From Coprinus comatus (lineage: Eukaryota; Basidiomycota; Agaricomycetes; Agaricales; Agaricaceae), in contig JAWPGT010000002.1 in the NCBI GenBank assembly GCA_034638255.1, forward strand, positions 434,001 to 498,000: a stretch of 64,000 bases of DNA, in the 5' to 3' direction. Position numbers and translations under genes: made by a program. How positions within the stretch are numbered: the first letter of the stretch is position 1; each line of letters starts with the position of its first letter. Below are positions 35,201-44,779 of this stretch, piece after piece. The notes below the pieces were generated by a model. The model had not been told where the DNA came from. It saw only the letters and a program-made list of their open reading frames with translations, and searched no databases.

Positions 35201-36196
35201 TGACCAGATTATGATTATTGGACCTGAACCTTCTAATAACAACAACAATAACAATAATCCGAATCATACTTCTAATATCGACGATAACAACTTTAATCCC
35301 AATCCCAATCCCAATCCAATTCCAATTCCAATTTCGACTTCAATAACAACCTCAATAACAACAAGGATAATAATAGTGGAAAGAATAGTAATGAATACCT
35401 TAATAAACGAATGAAAAGATCACAAACTTTTGTTCCACTTTCTTCTTCATTCAATCAAGGTGGTTCTGGAGTTGGAGTTGGAATGGGATCCTCCGGAAGT
35501 GGTGGTGATGGTATAGGAAATGGTGCAGGAAGAGCTGGTGTAGGTGCTATTGGTGGTGGTATGAATATGAAAATGACTATGGAACGAAGACCTTCTTTAT
35601 GGGAATTACATGTTCATAATGAATTACAAGGTCAAGGTCAAGGTCAAGAAGAATTTATTCATCCATATGCAAATGTCGATGCTATTGCGAATGGATATAC
35701 TATACCTGACGTTCAATATCAACAACATCAACTTCAAACTCAATCTTATGTACCTCCTCCTTCTGTTTTACATCAACATCAACATCAACATCAGCACCAA
35801 CAACCTCAACCTTTCTACCAACAACCAACACAATACCAATATCAACAACCTGTCCACCATCAACAACAACCTGCAGAATACCAATCATATCAATACCAAT
35901 CATATCAAGACCCAACACAATTACAATCACAATCACAATCATATCACGACCTAACACAATCATATCATAACCAATCCCAGTCCCAATCCCAATCCCAATC
36001 CCAAAATCAAACCCAAACCCAAACTCTTACTGAAGAAGATCCAGAATTCCAAATCCAAATGAAAAGGCTTTCAAATCTCTTACCACATGCCGATAAAACC
36101 ATTTTGGCTGGTTATTTACGTCGTGCAGGTCAAGATGTGATTGCTATTGGACAATATATTGAAGATGAGAAGAATGGAAATTTGAAAATTTATTAA
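32264..36196 (+). CDS. Long low-complexity protein with C-terminal CUE-like domain
   Basis: Unrecognised protein of about 1,200 residues, mostly Ser/Thr/Pro/Gln-rich and probably disordered. First ATG in frame at 32264 (MTRQMEEAERDILSYY). A 39-nt intron (33140-33178) joins VAVARC to TLSTSS. A compact conserved-looking block at 33985-34210 reads IVMKWPSAMVCQEV, LTSAERCSIYAQKINELY and LTDWVLEMKFRG, interrupted by an intron near 34153-34208. Repeats follow: nine Gln at 35172-35198, eight Asn at 35235-35258, His-Gln pairs near 35770-35795 and Ser-Gln/Thr-Gln runs to 36025. The last 50 residues (MKRLSNLLPHADKTILAGYL to IGQYIEDEKN) fit a CUE ubiquitin-binding fold. The reading frame breaks twice, near 33439-33470 and at 35313-35317 (see findings). 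The call assumes one gene; if the breaks are real the C-terminal part is separate or lost. Confidence 0.55.
35172..35340 (+). repeat. In-gene microsatellites: CAA/CAG, AAC/AAT and 6-bp AATCCC repeats
   Basis: Four CAA then five CAG codons (35172-35198), eight Asn codons (35235-35258), and the AATCCC/AATTCC array (35295-35329). In the array one unit, 35313-35317, is five bases long rather than six, which shifts the frame. Confidence 0.85.
35767..36025 (+). repeat. CAT-CAA and CAATCC-type tandem repeats in coding sequence
   Basis: Imperfect CATCAA repeats (His-Gln) from about 35770 to 35795, and CAATCC/CAAACC repeats from about 35965 to 36025, encoding Gln-Ser and Gln-Thr runs. Frame is kept here. 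Confidence 0.75.
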
Positions 36197-36640
36197 TTTT
36201 CTTTTTCTTTTTTTTAAAAAAAAAAAAAAACCCCTTGTACGTGAACGTTGATGGATTTAGTTTTTTAGATGCTGGGTCTTGGCTAGTAGAGAACAACAAA
36301 AATAAAATAAAGGGAGGGTTTGCATCATATATTCTTCGAATCAACTTTTCTTCATCCTCCTATGCACATTTCGTTAATTCAACCCCTTTGTTATCTATTC
36401 TTTTCAAACATGGTATATTAGTGTATCTTCGTGAATTTCTATTCGTTAATGTTTTGTTTTTGTTTTCTATTTTGTTTTGTCCCCATTCTATCGAAATCAT
36501 CATGTTTGTCCACTTCAGTTCATATTCTACAAATCACATAAAGTTATAAATCCATGCTGGTTCTTTTCCTTCTCTTATTGAAACAATGTAATTTGTATGT
36601 TCACATAATAATTTATTTCTGAAGGAACAACTGTTCTCGT
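36197..36640. other. Convergent intergenic interval with T8-A15 tract
   Basis: Just after the stop codon at 36196 lies T8 (36208-36215) followed directly by A15 (36216-36230), a perfect dA/dT inverted tract that could fold in RNA or act as a two-way 3'-end region for the convergent genes. The rest is T-rich and without a gene. Confidence 0.5.
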
Positions 36641-38553
36641 TTAATTATGAAAACCAGCAGGACGGAATCCTGATGTTCGTTTCACATTGACAGGTGGTGC
36701 GAAAACTACATTTCACTGAATTAGCCTAAAATAAAGAAGAAAATGAAGAAAAAGCTGACCAGGTCTACTTCTTCCAGCATTTGGACCCCAACCTGCAGAC
36801 ATCCTAGGAGTAGGTCCACCAAGTAACATTTGTTCTACTTCAACATCCGAGTGATCGGATACAGAGTGAAAAGACCTATCCATTGTAGCAGGAGTACCAT
36901 ACTGATTAGGAGTATTATGAGGAGCTGCAAAAGCTTGTCGATGATGTCTTGCATTCTGTTTTGCTTTCCTCCAGTCAACTCCTGGCGCTTGTATATGATG
37001 ATTCTGAGAAGCCGACATGTGTTGTGTGTGATGATGGCCGTAGCCATGAACGTTCTGACCCTTCGGAACTAATGGAGTTCTTTGTATCTAAAAAGAAGGG
37101 AGGGAAGTTAATTGGATTTTAATTTCGTCATCGTTCCTGTCATTATTCAAGAACTTACACCAGAAGCCTCCATATCGCCTACCACTGCTTCGAGATTGGC
37201 AGTTCCTGTCACTACTACCGATCCATGACGTATTCTATGACGGGTTTCCTGGGGTCCTTCTCCCACTGGATGATTCAATGCGGGTTGTTGGCGTTCACCT
37301 GATCCTGGAGCTGGTCCTAGGAGTGCTTTACGCTTGAGTTTGTCGTGTTGTACCTATTGACCAATATCTTGTCATAAATGGAGAAAGAATTTATTTTCTA
37401 CAAGTTAGACCTTGAGTTTTTGGTATTCTTTGTCTCGCTCTCTAGCAGCTTCTTGTAAATCGCGGATTTTCTTTTTATCATTCTCTGAATCGTGTTCAAG
37501 TTCTACAAAATATTGTGAGCCGTTTATTTATTGACATGCCATACTCATCCTCTTACGAGAAATCTTATTGCTAAGGAGATTTATCTCGCTGTTGGCTAAA
37601 CATAATTAATCGTCCAATCTATTAACGAGGCGGAAGAGTGCTCTTGATTTATCACCTTCCCTGACAACATTATCCAGTTGTTTTTGCAATTGAGCATTCT
37701 TGTCGTTTATACTTCGCACAATCGCCTGTTGAAACGAGCTAGGATATTCAATAATCATTAGCCTCACCCTGGTTATAAAAGAAATTATGTATAGGAACTT
37801 TTCTTGATGAATCTGATATTGCCAAAAAGATATTGCCCTAACCGCATCTTCAGTTTAGTTAATAAATAAGGGACAGGGCACAGGAAATGGCGTACCGACT
37901 GCATATTTCCAGAATAACTGACGGAGACAACCCAGACAAAACCGACTTGATTATTTATAGACATCAGTTGTTGTAAAATAGCTAAATATATGCGCATAAA
38001 ACTTACCGTTTTGTAGTCATTGGTAGGTTGCAACGAGCACACCTAGCTATTACCTTGTTTCAACTGAGATGTGATGACAGAATATCACTTACGACGACGT
38101 CGTCTCTGAAAAAAGCTTCAACTAAAACTAATAAAATGATGACGAGAAACTCACGGCTCTGTCAAGCTTGTTTCACAAGCTATAATGAAGAATCGTGAAT
38201 GGGCGAGGGGCATTCAATAGAAATGTTCAAAGCTACCAGGACAGAGGCGAGCAGAAGTGAAGAGTTCATTGGCACAATCAACTTTGATGACAACCAGATA
38301 TTCAGTGATGTAAATGCCGAATTCCTTAGGTGACATACTGCAGAAAATATGAGAGCCTGTCCAAAGTAAAAGAGTTAGGATTCAAGATTCCGAGTGGAGC
38401 ATATTGAATACGGAAATATATGCACATGTAGTCTTATGATCTGTTCAAAAGTATTCAGGGTTTTGCGACAAGTTATGGCTAACTTACGACGACAGCCTTG
38501 TCAGAGAGACCTGTTCGACAGGTCAAGCGATTACATTTCAATTCAGTGTCCAT
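36641..38553 (-). CDS. HEI10: HEI10/CCNB1IP1-type RING protein (meiotic crossover E3 ligase)
   Basis: SUMO/ubiquitin E3-like protein of the Zip3/HEI10 group that marks crossover sites on meiotic chromosomes. Start MDTELKCNRLTC at 38553. The RING is rebuilt over a chain of very small exons: 38488-38553 (66 nt), 38426-38432 (7 nt, reading TT plus one base), 38339-38356 (18 nt, SHIFC), a 45-nt exon (DCANELFTSARLCP), 38155-38179 (25 nt, CETSLTEP) and 38093-38105 (13 nt, DDVV). Then come CSLQPTNDYKT, VLSGLSPSVILEICSR and AISFWQYQIHQEKFLY, a strongly HEI10-like series. A coiled coil follows (INDKNAQLQKQLDNVVREAN, ELEHDSENDKKKIRDLQEA, YQKLKVQHDKLKRKALL). The tail is Pro/Gly/Arg-rich and ends in APPVNVKRTSGFRPAGFHN, stop at 36641. 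The stretch just after EKFLY is less certain. In the HEI10 family the coiled coil drives assembly on the synaptonemal complex. Confidence 0.85.
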
Positions 38554-39167
38554 TTCCCTTTTGGAACCGAAACGATGAAGGTAGGAAACAAGGTGTCTTT
38601 ATTTCATGCACGTGGTTGCTACTATATCAATGTGCGAAGTTATTAATAGACAAGTGTCTAGGAACTTGTAAGCTTTAAGGATGAGTTGTTGAAGCCAATT
38701 AATATACAAGGAGGGTAACCTTCAACATCCTCTACATAGGTGCTAATCAACCACAGATGCTTTGTCTTACTACATAGCTGGTCAGTATTCCAATATCTAT
38801 AACCTTTTAATGATGATTCCTTTCCTTACAAATGTGTCACCACTAGTCATCTTGAACGCTCTGATATTTCCGAGTACAGTGTTTTGCGGTTTCCATCTCT
38901 TTACATTAATCACATCATACGAGGAAAATCGGAGACATTATTAGACATGGCTACAATAGGTGGACAATCTGCATAGAGTGATAAGTATTAAGAAAATATG
39001 ACAATGTCTATCTTGAAAAAGTGAAATAACATGGAGGAATTGACACAGAGAGATGAAATGCAATGATGTCTATGTAATGTGTATATGACGGGATAGAGAA
39101 AATTATACCGAGAAAAAAATGAAAAGAGAAGGTACAGATACCCCTCTCGATAAACAGAATCAAGCGA
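38554..39167. other. Interval between KCS1 3' end and HEI10 start
   Basis: About 600 bp between two minus-strand genes; no credible gene. CACGTGG at 38609-38615 lies 56 bp upstream of the HEI10 start and is the only element I note. Confidence 0.45.
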
Positions 39168-42100
39168 TTAAGTCGAAACCATACCAGGATCTTCCTCGTC
39201 GTCGCCAAAAATCTCCTCAAAAATCTCCTTTCCTTCAGCAGTAAGAGGTGGAAGTTGATTTTCTGCCATGGTAGGATCGTCTCGGGCTGCTTTCATTCTG
39301 CGTATACGTTCCTCATTCCAAATATGTTCCAATGACGATGTGAGGCTCTTTAGCCCAAACAAGAAACCACGATCTGCTTGTTCAGGATAATGAGGTGGAA
39401 AACGCGCGTACAAGTATCCGGTTTCGGGATCAAACTCGGCTTTGTACCCTTTGATGTTATCATGCGTCCCATCGATCATGGATTCTTTGGGGTAAGGTAG
39501 CCAGTCACGACCGGTTGTTGTATGGGCGAAATCGACGATCCGAACGTTCACTTCACCTCGTTTACGCTTGCCGCTCGATCGTTCCGCAATTGACCCTGTC
39601 AAGAGCTCTTCACTGTGAGAACGTCGCAGTGTACCCTTCTCGGTTTCGTGTCGATTGTTCGAACGTCGTTCAAGTGACTCTCCTCTTTTACTTCTAGAAG
39701 AGGGATGCTCCAATACCCACGAACGGAAAGCTTCTTGCGAATCGTGATCACCATCGTATATCAACAGGAGACTGCAGCCATAGAAGCGGTAACCTTTCAG
39801 TCGATTGACGATTCGAGCCAACGCGTACAACTTCTGCAGCAGAACCGGAATCTGGTAAACTAGCAAGCGCTCTCCGTCATACAGGAATGACGATAGGACA
39901 GAATCAAATTCGTCGGGGCGAACTTCTCGTCCACTATACTTGTTTTGAATCGAGTAAGATTCTTTAGCAGCGTTCCAAACCTATCACAAGATCAGAAAAA
40001 AGAGAACCGATTTTTTCTTAAAAACACAATCTCACTTGCATGCCACAAACTCTTACGCCTAGAGAACGGCTTGTGGTACGATCACACTTCTTCCGTTGAC
40101 TCTTCTTTTTGGCGTATGTAGCATCCATACCATACTGGCGAGTTCCCATCTTCAGATCCATTACGCAGGGATTCTTCAGACGACCCGTAAGATCTTCCAT
40201 AAGGATGAAGTGGTTTTGCCTTGTAAAGGACGGGTCTGATTCTTGTGCTTCTGGGATGGGCGACTGTGGGAGAAGTGAGGGATATAAGGATGTATGGTAT
40301 AAGGGTGACGAGTCCATAGAACGAGAACGACTACGTTGGCGGCCCACTAGAGGGGATTGAGAATCCTTCCAGGACTCCGGGTTTGAGCCTCTATGAGAAG
40401 GGTCAATCTCCATTTCAAATACACCGCCACCACTGCTTATATCCTGACGTTGATCCGATACAAGGCAAGAGTCTGTTAAAGTGGCTTGGCTTTCCATATG
40501 ACGAAGGGGTGTACGGCAGCCATCAGAATGAGATTTTGCTATCCGTTGTGGGGTTGTGTAAAACGACCTGGATTTACGCGAGCGTCTGCGGGGACCTTGT
40601 AAATCGGTTGTCGTGAAATCACCTTCATCCTCTGTCTGAGATAATCGTGTATGCTTTGCAAGCTTTTTTACCCTGCGAAATGCGCTGTGCATGGCATGTT
40701 GGAAGACATAGTCTTTTAGCTTGGTGTTGACCATAGTGGATCCAGTACCCCAGGGTGAACCAGGAAACCCATTCTCGGAACTGAAAGGTCGAAGAACCGG
40801 ACGCGTGGAATCTTGATCATCGTCGGAAAAGACACCATGATTGCTTAGGCTTGGGCGTTCCCCTAGACTCGAGGGAAATGCACGAACGACCTGATTGGGA
40901 GAGTTGACAGGTGTGGGGGCATCTATGCCCTGGGATTCGAAAGATGGATACTTACCCAGCGGGCTTGATTTTAAGTGGTCGTGCTGGGTGGTGGTTAAGA
41001 CTGCAAGGTCAGGAGTGGATGCGTTGCCTCGATGTAGCGGGTTTCTTTGTAGCTGTCTTTGGGCTAGAAAAGAGCCAGTGCCGACAGTCGATTGCGATAA
41101 AGACCTGTTGCGATTGCTGCCTCGGAACATCCACTCGGGAATTATGTGCCGGTTACGATCTAGAACAACTTCAGGCAATTCAGTTTCTTCTGTGCTAGTA
41201 TCGTCATCTACACTGATTTGTGATAATCTATTTCGCGAGTTCGGAACAGGAACAGGAAAGGGTGGGTGTACGTTTGATTGCGTATTTGATGCGGTCGTGG
41301 GAGTAGAAGGTTCATTGGGCGATAGCTGAAGTTTTCGAGAAGTTCGGTGGTCATGTCCATTCGAGGCCAGAAGGGATTTTGGCACCCGTCGGTAACTAAC
41401 TAACATCACACCAAGATAACGAGGTATGAAACCGAGAAGCGGAGGGGCTTCCCGTTCTACAGCCTCATAAAATAGATTTTCCCGTGAAACGAGCGGCTAA
41501 ATAGAAAGGATGAGCAACATATATAGCTCTCCACAACAGAGTGAAAGGTGCGAACCTTGCACACAGCTTGCTTGGTGAACTTGTAAATTGCGCTGTGGCC
41601 GCCAACTTGATTTTTGAAAGGACGCAGCGGAATATGGGGAAGATGTTCTTGAGATAGATCAAAGTAGACGGGTTGGTCTGAGTTGCTTCCTCTGAAGACA
41701 AATGAACTTGGAGGAGATTGTGAATCTTCGTTTGCTGTATCCTGGAGAAGAGTCGAATGGTCATTGTCATTGTCATCGTGGTGAAACCTCGTTGACGTAG
41801 AGGTTGCAACAGATGCTGTTTCCCAATTGGACTCGTCATCGGTGCTCCAAGCAGAGGATGTCGCTAAAGGAGATAGGGGGGCAGAAGGTATATTAGGCAG
41901 TAATTCATGATTTGGCTGAGGCTGCCACAAAGATAATCTCGGGAAAGCCTCGGGTTTTCGTAAAGAAATTTGAGGTCTGGTTTGAACTATTTGTAGACCA
42001 GTATCTGGTTGTGTGCAGTGGCATGCGGATGAGGGGCGAGTGGGTGAACGGGAAGTGGAAGGAGACGGAGGATAAGTACGTTGAGCCGTGGGTTCACCGA

Positions 42101-42952
42101 GCTTCGACTTTGAGTGTGAATAGCTCGGTCTTGTCGATTCAATTTCATCCCCAACTCGGTCACGTCGTCTGCCTCTCCTAGCTTCTGACGTTTCCACAAA
42201 ACCTCTTCTCCACCGATTGTATTGCTGCAAAACACCTTCCCTGTGGCGTGTACGCTCCATTGAGTATAAATCGTCTTCCGAGGAGCCCTCCCATCCTGGT
42301 GCATGTTCCAAGGTTGTGAGACTCCTGTCCCTTCGTAGTGCAGCGGCCTCGGGATCAGGCCATTCTGAGCGTTTTACAAACTTGAATTGAGCCTCTGCAA
42401 TTTCTTCATCAACTCGCGCTTGCGAAGTTGCCGGTCTCCTGCTCCCTGAGGATTGAGGCCGAGGTATTTCATTTGACGATTCTTCGGACGGACCTACTGA
42501 CTCCTTAAATAATTGTAGTTTTGCTGCCATCTTACGTCCCATTCCCGAACTAGGCGGGTGGCTACTTTCACGCATCATGGCAGGCGAAGAGGAACCGGAC
42601 GAGGAAGTGGAGCTGGACCTGCGAGAGGAAGGTGTAGGCGATCTTGGGGTTGGTGTAGGGACAGTGAAAGGGAGTGATGGAGTCGAGCCGGATAGTGTAG
42701 TGAAGGAACGAGTTGGAACCCGAAAGGAACGCTTGCGAGTGTATTGCGAAGAAATGTGGTTTGAAAAACCTTCAGGGTTCAAAACATCTGGGACCACTGG
42801 GGGCTTCTGTAATTTCTTTGAAGGAGTAGTTTCAGCATGGTGAAAAAGTAGAGAGAGTCTGGTTCGTGAGCAGGAATGTTTGGCAAGAGGGTCGACACGC
42901 TTGGAGGGGATAACGGAAAGACGAATTGACTCACATCAGGCGTGGAAGACAT
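39168..42952 (-). CDS. KCS1: Inositol hexakisphosphate kinase (IP6K/Kcs1)
   Basis: Makes the inositol pyrophosphate 5-IP7 from IP6 and ATP, a regulator of phosphate signalling. Protein of about 1,150 residues, with a long Ser/Pro/Arg-rich N-terminal extension as in other fungal Kcs1 proteins. Kinase motifs in order: [11 protein letters not shown], then after an intron (about 41496-41555) [10 protein letters not shown] and PRYLGVMLV; a second long disordered insert (about 370 residues); [11 protein letters not shown] and [14 protein letters not shown], the PxxxDxKxG substrate-binding motif (about 40120-40200); after an intron, [13 protein letters not shown]; and IVDFAHT, the metal-binding DFA motif (near 39520). 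End [11 protein letters not shown], stop at 39168. The start is best at 42952 (MSSTPD), joined by an intron of about 145 nt to [13 protein letters not shown]; the frame in between has no other ATG. Catalytic motifs intact. Confidence 0.92.
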
Positions 42953-44779
42953 GGAAGTCTAGGAAAACACAGAAAAGAATATGTACGCAATTTGCAACCT
43001 GACGAGCAGCCAGAGGAGCGAAAACAAACACAACAGAGGATTGGAAGGGAAAGAGAAGGCGGGGGTTCGCACACAAGGTAAGTTATGATATCAGCCATAG
43101 TTGAGGCACGTGCTATTTAGACACAGACCCGGAGCACTCCGTAATTTCTGGCATCTTCAATACTCTCAAGTATGTTCTGTAGATCCTAACGTGGCTATCT
43201 ACCCGTAGGAAGTATACTCAGCTTCCTTTTCACCGTTAGAAATCTTCCCCTCGGTGGTGACTGGGGGCCACCAGCGCAAATACGCACGTTTGTTGTTCAA
43301 ATTATTTCTGCTTCGAAAACCCATTATCCCAATGTCTTCCATTCCGGTTGGACGAATAGCAGAATAGCAACGTCTCTCACGAATGTTCAATCTGGCGTAG
43401 CTCACTTTGCTAGCATGATTTCATATTTTCTTGTCGCAATGATTTTCAACTGCTCGTCAACCACCGTGTTCAACCACCTTCAACTATTCATCCCGGCGCA
43501 ATCAATTTCAGGCATCCACGGATCACCAACGTGTTTGCTGCACTGCTCACCTATTTTCATATATAGCACGGGCAAGCGCAATATCAATCAAGCCGATCAT
43601 TGCTATTTCAGAACACAACTTAAATAAAGTGCTCTATGCTATAACGTTCGCTAAGCGCTGACGGTCGTGTGCGCAAGTACTAACTTAAACTCAGCATCCA
43701 CGCAAAAAAAACCTTGCAACTACATGTGTTTCCAAGAGGATAACTGTTCTATGTGTCCAACACACTGTGAGTGCATTGCTTGTATAATACGTTCAACCAA
43801 ATCCCCTACAATGCACTGCACAAGACAATACACGTGTAACTTAATATCTCAGATGACGTGTTATATCGTGGGGTCAGATCGCGCATGGCAAATGATAGCT
43901 CTGACGCTCGAAAAAAGCAATCCAAGACCCACGTACAAAGGCTCACAAGTAAATGAAGAGACCAGGTCGATTGGAGATATTGTACTGTCAAGCTTCAAAC
44001 TTCAAACTTCAAAAACACAGGACATCATTCTGACCAGTTTATTTACCCTTCTTTGCCCCACATAACACTAATGACTGATCCAAATATTACATTACATTCA
44101 TCCATCTAAATATATCATCCCCAAGGCATACAATCTATCATCCTAGAAGGTTATCCACGGGCACGGAAAGTAGTCATGGCATCAGGAAAGACGTGATTCA
44201 ATAAACGCGTCGAAGACAAGACCCATGACCCAACTATATTTTTTTACCCTGAGCCCATCCACACAAAATGAGGTTTCAATGACCCCACACACGACTCACT
44301 CAACCTCGCGGACATGATGCCCTTGACCGTGACCCTCGGCATGAAACACAGGAGAGCAGTGACAAAAAAAACGCATACTCAGATCTTCATTTATCCTACA
44401 CGAAATTAAAAAAGAATACTTGGTACCTCGTCAGATGCGGGGGTTCCGCTTAACTGTGGAGTATAATTCATATCAGGAATTTGATTTCATCCTCATACAT
44501 ATATAGTTCAACACAGAACCGATTGTGAAAACCTGATCTGTAAAAACACTCGTTAAATTGCACATTTGAAAAATAATAAATCAAAAAGCAATCTAAACCA
44601 AACCGACTAAAACGTGAAGTACAATATTTGAATGTTAAACCATCATTTGTTGAAGAGTTGCATGCAGAAAAGGAAACATAAGAAAGAAACATGAAGCCAA
44701 GAAGAGTGTACCTGGTCCATTAAAGAGCTCCAACCACCAAAAATATAGTAAATTGAAAAAAAGAGCCGCTTTTAAAAAT
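42953..44779. other. 1.8-kb interval between the FHA-forkhead 3' end and KCS1
   Basis: No credible coding frame. Contains CACGTGC at 43107-43113, 155 bp before the KCS1 start, three tandem CTTCAAA units near 43993-44013, and an A/T-rich stretch at 44560-44780 next to the forkhead stop. A Cys-rich open frame at 43667-44065 lacks an ATG and is rejected. Confidence 0.45.

Noticed and set aside
32264..36196. Treating the low-complexity locus as two or three separate genes
   Set aside because: The readings join smoothly if single bases are added in short runs, and no promoter-like gap or new start context separates them; kept as one gene with low confidence.
38762..38944. Hydrophobic 60-codon frame upstream of HEI10
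   Set aside because: It starts without ATG, lies in the KCS1 3' flank, and shows no family resemblance.
43667..44065. Cys-rich open frame of 132 codons between KCS1 and the FHA-forkhead gene
   Set aside because: It has no ATG near its start, lies in a flank with no splice-like structure, and its cysteines do not follow any known spacing.
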